A DNA stretch of 18,869 bases from Frankiaceae bacterium (GTDB lineage: Bacteria; Actinomycetota; Actinomycetes; Mycobacteriales; SCTD01): assembly GCA_947479995.1 (NCBI GenBank), contig CANKBT010000016.1, forward strand, positions 1 through 18,869. Reading direction: 5' to 3'. This document shows, in pieces, positions 15,652 to 18,869 of the stretch. The position numbers and the translations under genes are program-made. Position 1 is the stretch's first letter. Each line of letters begins with the position of its first letter. Under the pieces are notes generated by a model that made no database searches, was not told the DNA's origin, and worked only from the letters and a program-made list of their open reading frames with translations.

Positions 15652-16058
15652 GACAAGTCGCAGCGCTGCGCCCAGAGTTTGTGGAACTGATGCCGGCGAC
15701 TATTGAGCCCGCGGTTCTTTACGTCAGCATGGAACACCGCGTCACGAAGCACCTGTGTGCCTCAGGGTGTGGGGAGGTCGTCGTGCTCCCTCTGCACCCC
15801 GCCCAGTGGCGTCTCACCTTCGACGGCGAGCACGTATCCCTCGAACCGTCCGTCGGCAATGCCGACCTAGCGTGCCGCGCTCACTACTTCATCACAAAGA
15901 ACGAGGTGCGCTGGGCGCGACCGCTGAGCGCAAAGCAGGGTCAGGTCGGCCGGCAGCGAGACGTACAGGCCGTCATCTCCGTGGATGCGGTTCGCACCGC
16001 GAAGGATGGCGCTTCAGGAAGTCGCCCTTGGTGGCGCCGGCTTCTTCGTCTGCGCTGA
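15648..16058 (+). CDS. DUF6527-family protein, putative Ubl-system hydrolase
   Basis: A 136-aa protein matching the DUF6527 family, found repeatedly with multi-ubiquitin and ThiF/DUF6791 genes. Visible are ELMPATIEPAVLYVSMEH, H35-L-C37-A-S-G-C41-G (likely zinc site), WRLTFDGEHVSLEPSVGN and C76-R-A-H79-Y-F-I, followed by VRWARPLS. The paired Cys/His clusters suggest one structural zinc. The role in these operons is thought to be peptidase-like processing or removal of the modifier, but I cannot see a standard protease triad. GTG 15648 overlaps the E1 stop (GTGA), preceded by GAGGAGCAGG. The last ~35 residues are a basic, Trp/Arg-rich tail (SRPWWRRLLRLR) that might touch membrane or nucleic acid. 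Confidence 0.82.
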   Translation: MRQVAALRPEFVELMPATIEPAVLYVSMEHRVTKHLCASGCGEVVVLPLHPAQWRLTFDGEHVSLEPSVGNADLACRAHYFITKNEVRWARPLSAKQGQVGRQRDVQAVISVDAVRTAKDGASGSRPWWRRLLRLR

Positions 16059-16079
16059 CTTGCGGCGTCGTGGAATCAC

Positions 16080-16085
16080 GGAGGT
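16080..16085 (+). promoter_or_regulatory. Ribosome binding site pointing to an ATC start
   Basis: GGAGGT is a perfect anti-16S match. Six bases later the codon is ATC at 16092, in frame with the membrane protein. No ATG, GTG or TTG lies at a fitting distance, and the first GTG (16131) has no ribosome binding site. Confidence 0.6.
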
Positions 16086-16091
16086 AACACT

Positions 16092-16484
16092 ATCCAGACA
16101 GCTGACTACGCCAAAGCCATAGCGCCAATAGTGCCGGTACTGCTGCTAGCTGCGCTGGCAGTACCACTTGCACTGCCCGATAAGCCGGTGCGGCGCAAGC
16201 GAGCCTTTGCCGATCTGTGCACGGTGGCTGCCCTAGTCGGGTTGAGTGTGCTCACAGAGCTGCTGGCGCTGTTTGGAGTCTGGCAGGGCGGCTTGACCAG
16301 TAGCGACACGCGGGCACTGACAGCGCTACTCATTGCGACAGCGGCGGTCGCTGGGTATCGCATCTTCTTACCGGTGGCCCGGGCCTACGCGGAACTCTGT
16401 GTCGTCCCCGAGCCGCGTGCTTGGCGGGTCTTCGGCTTTGTAGCTCTGCTTGTGTTCTGCGGTGCCTTTTACCTACTTGCCTAG
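16092..16484 (+). CDS. Four-helix membrane protein of the Ubl operon (ATC start)
   Basis: A 130-aa hydrophobic protein 33 bp downstream of the DUF6527 gene. It starts at ATC 16092, reading (M)IQTADYAKAIAPIVPVLL, six bases after GGAGGT; the conventional alternative GTG 16131 would cut into the first helix and has no ribosome binding site. Four hydrophobic segments are visible: near 10-28 (PIVPVLLLAALAVPLAL), 40-65 (CTVAALVGLSVLTELLALFG), 80-98 (LTALLIATAAVAGYRIF) and 112-130 (VFGFVALLVFCGAFYLLA). A basic loop (DKPVRRKRAF) follows the first helix. Not a family I recognise. Its position suggests an inner-membrane partner or effector of the conjugation system. Low-frequency ATC starts exist in bacteria but are rare. 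Confidence 0.6.
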   Translation: MQTADYAKAIAPIVPVLLLAALAVPLALPDKPVRRKRAFADLCTVAALVGLSVLTELLALFGVWQGGLTSSDTRALTALLIATAAVAGYRIFLPVARAYAELCVVPEPRAWRVFGFVALLVFCGAFYLLA

Positions 16485-16524
16485 CAGCCGCACGCCCCAA
16501 CGTGCGTGCCTCCCGACTACTGCT

Positions 16525-16565
16525 GGATGCTCCCAGCCAGGCGGAGCGCCTGACTGGAAGCATCC
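16525..16565. terminator. Long bidirectional hairpin closing the Ubl operon
   Basis: Reading inward, GGATGCT, CCAG and CAGGCG pair with CGCCTG, CTGG and AGCATCC, with two symmetric C-A mismatches and a GAG loop: 17 base pairs in 41 nt. It lies between the convergent ends of the membrane-protein gene (16484) and the secreted-protein gene (16650), as expected for a shared terminator. No U-run follows. Confidence 0.65.
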
Positions 16566-16649
16566 GAGGCGACTGTTACGGCTAGGCCTGAAGCGTGAGG
16601 CTCAAGCGACGCTGGGTCCTCGCTGCAGAGCCGAGTGCTCAGCTGGAAC

Positions 16650-17093
16650 CTAATTTACCCGGAAGTCGGAACAGATGTTGGTGAAGGTCGTCGTGCGCCC
16701 ACTCGGCGCCCGCGTCGTGAAGCTGGCGCACGCGATGTACGTGTGGCCGTAGGAGTACGCCGTGCTCGAGCGCTGGAAGAAGGCGGGTGCCGGTACCTGG
16801 CCGCCGGTGCTCCACGGCGACGCCTGCGTCTGCACGCAGTTGCGGCCGTAGCCGTCGCACTGACGGAGGTACACCGACGACGCCTCCACCGCGATCGTGC
16901 TGTCCTGCACCGAGTTCACGCCCAGGTTCACGCCACGCAGGCTGCCGCCGTACTCGACGCAGATGCGCGCCGTGGCGTACGCGTTCAGGTAGTTCTTGCA
17001 GCCGTCCTGGGCCGCCTGAGCGGGCGCCGTCGGCATGAGGGCAGTGGCCGAGATCGCGGCAGCGGTGGCAGCAAGCACAGTTCGAAGCTTCAA
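16650..17093 (-). CDS. Secreted cysteine-rich hypothetical protein
   Basis: A 147-aa exported protein. The signal peptide starts MKLRTVLAATAAAISATALM and ends TAPAQA, with likely cleavage after residue 27. The mature part has six Cys (CKNY, ICVEYGG, RQCDGYG, NCVQTQ, ACASF, ICSDF) that could form three disulfides, and is rich in Ser, Thr, Tyr and Gly, suggesting a beta-sandwich. TTG 17093 is chosen because GGAG lies six bases upstream and it gives a classic short signal peptide; GTG 17105 adds four residues and overlaps the ribosome binding site. I do not recognise the family. It faces the Ubl operon convergently and is probably unrelated to it. Confidence 0.75.
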   Translation of the reverse strand: MKLRTVLAATAAAISATALMPTAPAQAAQDGCKNYLNAYATARICVEYGGSLRGVNLGVNSVQDSTIAVEASSVYLRQCDGYGRNCVQTQASPWSTGGQVPAPAFFQRSSTAYSYGHTYIACASFTTRAPSGRTTTFTNICSDFRVN

Positions 17094-17209
17094 AGTGATC
17101 TCCACGGGTGATGAGCGCTACGCCATTTGGCGGAGCCGCGTCACCATGCCACCGGCGCACGCGCCTGTCGAGGCGGCGGTCAAAATCAGGGAAGCGGCGG
17201 CGACCTAGG

Positions 17210-17512
17210 TCAAATTGTCGATGGGCAGCAGATCCGTCGGCGCGCTACTGAGTCGCGCGGCGCCACCCATCTCGCCATGGCGGCCGCTGTCTCGTGCAGG
17301 ACGCGGCGAGCCAGCGCGACGAGAGCCTGACCATCTGCGGTCAGCACGACCTCTCGCGCTCCACGCGTGGCCAGCGAGGTCCCCTGTTGCCGCTCGAGCT
17401 GGGTAACGCGACGACTGAGACCGGACTGCGTGATGCGAAGGCGCTGAGCTGCGCGAGTGACGTTGCGCTCCTCGGCGAGGACCACGAAGCTCAAAAGTGC
17501 GTCATACCGCAC
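17210..17512 (-). pseudogene. Truncated LysR-type regulator (DNA-binding domain only)
   Basis: The 100-aa frame from GTG 17512 holds the complete N-terminal winged HTH of LysR regulators: MRYDALLSFVVLAEERNVTR, AAQRLRITQSGLSRRVTQLE and the wing with ARGAREVVLTADG-like sequence, then the start of the linker helix (RVLHETAAAMARW). After about residue 83 the sequence degenerates into VAPRDSVARRRICCPSTI and stops. LysR proteins are normally near 300 aa, and the effector-binding domain is absent from the following DNA. It is a remnant, though the leftover domain could still be expressed. Confidence 0.75.
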
Positions 17513-17578
17513 GTCGCGAACGCCGCGGCAGCAGATTGACTACAACGGTTACCGCGTCATTGTGAATGAGGACCTGCC

Positions 17579-18034
17579 GTGGAAGAGCACCGCATTCGTT
17601 CCGAACAACCCTCGACCGGTGAATTGACTGCGATGAGTTCCACTGAGTGGCGAGCTCGTTCCGTCTCGATGAATGCCTACGTCACGGTCAATCTCGGCCA
17701 ATTGGCCGACTCTTGGAAGCATCATGTGACCAGATTCGTCGCGGAATTCGACTCACCAAGGGGTGACCGGACTACTTGGGGTGTGCACGATTACACTGCA
17801 GCGCTCTATATCCGTGATGCCATCCAATCCGCACTGGCCGAGCTGTCGCCCGAGGAGAGAGCGCTCGTTGTGCAGGCCATAGATTCGGCTGATCGTGACT
17901 TGCGGGCACTGGTCGAGCTCGACTCCACCGAGCGCTTGCTCATGGCGGCATCCTCCAAGCCGGACGTCGTCTCTTGGTGGTGGACGCATATACCAGTGAG
18001 GGGGCCGGTGCGCCGCGACCTAGGCGGTGGATAG
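17579..18034 (+). CDS. Hypothetical 151-aa protein
   Basis: GTG 17579 is preceded by GAGGA at seven bases. The protein is soluble, acidic and mostly helical in its second half (LYIRDAIQSALAELSPEERA, then LVVQAIDSADRDLRALVELD), with aromatic clusters YVTVNLGQLADSWKHH and WWWTHIPVRG near the end. Codon use is less GC-biased than in the core genes, consistent with the island. A weak promoter (TTGACT near 17535) precedes it. No domain is recognised; the acidic C-terminal half might be an antitoxin or immunity-like fold, but this is only a guess. Confidence 0.65.
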   Translation: MEEHRIRSEQPSTGELTAMSSTEWRARSVSMNAYVTVNLGQLADSWKHHVTRFVAEFDSPRGDRTTWGVHDYTAALYIRDAIQSALAELSPEERALVVQAIDSADRDLRALVELDSTERLLMAASSKPDVVSWWWTHIPVRGPVRRDLGGG

Positions 18035-18092
18035 CACGCGTCGTGACTGTGCGACGGTGTGGCCACAACTAGGCTCAGACCATCGGTGCGCG

Positions 18093-18109
18093 GGCTTCTC
18101 CGCGAAGCC
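18093..18109. terminator. Short hairpin between convergent genes
   Basis: GGCTTC-TCCGC-GAAGCC forms a perfect six-bp stem with five-base loop. It lies in the 111-bp gap between the convergent stops of the 151-aa gene (18034) and the double-HTH gene (18146). A terminator role is inferred from position only. Confidence 0.4.
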
Positions 18110-18145
18110 ATGCAACGCCCGTGCAGAAGTGCGAAGGGCAAGCGC

Positions 18146-18565
18146 TTAAAGTCGCTCCCACGGCTTCCGGAGTACGACGCCACGGAGCTTGAGTGCCCGC
18201 CGCACCGTCTCGTGGTCGCAGCCGAAGCGCTCGCTGAGCTTCACGAGTGACAGGCCAGCTGCGTACAGCCGGACGGCTTCCTCAGTCTCAGGCTCGGACA
18301 AGCCTTTGGCACGTACTGCGACACCTGCTCGCGCCAGGTGTGCCCGGACGCTGTGACGGTGGATGCCGTACTGGGTGGACAGGATGCTCATGTCGGCCCC
18401 GGCCGCGCAGCCGGTCAGCAGCTCGGTCACTTGGTCGCTCGTCAGCCGAACCTGCCGCTGCCGGACCGGTCGTGGCTCCGCTGCGGCACTCGGCAGCGTG
18501 ACCAGTGCAGTCTGTAGGCGCCTGACCAGCGCAAAGAATTTCGAGCTTGCTCCTGTCAAGACCAC
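18146..18565 (-). CDS. Double helix-turn-helix DNA-binding protein (resolvase-type HTH)
   Basis: About 139 aa with two successive HTH units of similar build. The first is LTSDQVTELLTGC...LSTQYGIHRHSVRAHLARAG; the second is LSEPETEEAVRLYAAGLSLV followed by KLSERFGCDHETVRRALKLR. Both match the DNA-binding tail of serine recombinases and are often encoded near integrated elements. The upstream open frame continues into GC-rich DNA (to 18769) that reads as low-complexity Arg/Gly/Pro, so the start is placed at GTG 18565 (TTG 18559 is nearly as good); neither has a strong ribosome binding site. No catalytic domain is present. It could be a stand-alone regulator, a directionality factor or a recombinase remnant. 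Confidence 0.65.
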   Translation of the reverse strand: MVLTGASSKFFALVRRLQTALVTLPSAAAEPRPVRQRQVRLTSDQVTELLTGCAAGADMSILSTQYGIHRHSVRAHLARAGVAVRAKGLSEPETEEAVRLYAAGLSLVKLSERFGCDHETVRRALKLRGVVLRKPWERL

Positions 18566-18748
18566 CCCGCACCCGTACGACCCGCGCCGCCGCGGACCTC
18601 CCGGTCCCGGCGGCGTCGTGCTGCGCGGGTCGTCCGCCCGGCCCCCCGGACGCCTGCGGCGGCGACGCCCCGGGCCGCGACCCTGGTAGACAGGACGGCG
18701 CGCCGCGCAGGGCCCCCGAACACGGGTGAGGCCGCGCTGGCGCCCCGC
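18566..18748. other. GC-rich chromosomal spacer at the island's right edge
   Basis: Extremely GC-rich DNA with no supported gene. The nearby TGGTAGAC (18684-18691) resembles the extended -10 of many actinobacterial promoters on the plus strand. A transcript from there would meet the 13-bp stem at 18749 after about 60-100 nt, so only a short RNA could be made. The promoter is a weak guess, and no -35 is evident. Confidence 0.3.
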
Positions 18749-18792
18749 AGGCGACGCCCCCCTCCGCAACCCGGACCGCGGGGGCGTCGCCT
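18749..18792. terminator. Strong GC-rich terminator hairpin
   Basis: AGGCGACGCCCCC and GGGGGCGTCGCCT form a perfect 13-bp stem around an 18-base loop. It lies 11 bp past the stop of the right-hand minus-strand gene and is symmetrical, so it can stop transcription from both sides. Confidence 0.75.
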
Positions 18793-18803
18793 GTGCTCGT
18801 CCG

Positions 18804-18869
18804 TCAGATCCAGCTGGGGAACCACATCCGGTCGCGCCAGGCCTCGATGCTGATCGTCTGCGCGGCGAG
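18804..18869 (-). CDS. C-terminal end of an unidentified gene
   Basis: A minus-strand open frame enters from the right edge and stops at TGA 18806-18804. Its last residues are LAAQTISIEAWRDRMWFPSW plus Ile. The following 13-bp hairpin is placed as its terminator. The base composition is that of the core chromosome. Too little is visible to name the protein. Confidence 0.6.
   Translation of the reverse strand, partial: LAAQTISIEAWRDRMWFPSWI

Noticed and set aside
17127..17330. 67-aa plus-strand frame over the LysR fragment
   Set aside because: Antisense to the LysR helix-turn-helix, low complexity and without a ribosome binding site.
18535..18580. Copy of the tRNA-Ala 3' end at the right composition break
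   Set aside because: Only scattered short matches (GCTCC, ACCACC) are present, not a contiguous repeat, so no attR is claimed there.

Overview
The window comes from a high-GC actinobacterium (Actinomycetota). The left part is very GC-rich, with GC-heavy third codon positions and many GTG starts. It carries the actinobacterial gene order galU, glp (moeA-like), moaC, mogA/moaB, rimJ-like acetyltransferase, glpR/sepX, tRNA-Ala. I cannot name a genus from the sequence alone.

Layout. (1) Positions 1-7197 are core chromosome. On the minus strand there is a four-domain c-di-GMP protein (EAL-DICT-PAS-GGDEF) and the start of a possible 5-formyltetrahydrofolate cyclo-ligase. On the plus strand there is a tightly packed run galU-glp-moaC-mog-rimJ-glpR. 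Glp and GlpR are known in corynebacteria as a gephyrin-like protein and its membrane receptor in cell division, and SepX is the Streptomyces counterpart of GlpR. (2) tRNA-Ala(CGC) at 7198-7274 is the insertion point of a genomic island of lower and more uneven GC. (3) 7275 to about 12764 looks like an integrative element. It holds a large serine recombinase whose reading frame runs antisense through the tRNA, an anti-phage dCTP deaminase (AvcD-like), and several small element-type proteins. A 12-bp copy of the tRNA 3' end at 12753-12764 is a candidate right attachment site. (4) 12765 to about 18560 is also foreign-looking. It holds an XRE-ImmA regulator/protease pair read leftward. Read rightward is a compact ubiquitin-like conjugation operon: a 54-aa protein, a single-domain ubiquitin-like protein, an E2-like/E1 fusion, a DUF6527 protein, and a four-helix membrane protein that appears to start at ATC. 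It is followed by a secreted cysteine-rich protein, a LysR fragment, an unknown 151-aa protein and a double-HTH protein. (5) From about 18566 the GC-rich chromosome resumes, with a strong terminator and the 3' end of an unidentified gene.

The main point of interest is the 13966-16484 operon. It resembles bacterial ubiquitination-like (Bub/Bil-type) systems, but the Ubl lacks a C-terminal diglycine, the E2-E1 fusion contains only one cysteine (C109, in the E2-like part), and a membrane protein is attached. Together with the dCTP deaminase this makes the tRNA-Ala site a likely phage-defence island. The recombinase also shows a pair of compensating frameshifts. All family names rest on reading motifs by eye; no database search was possible.
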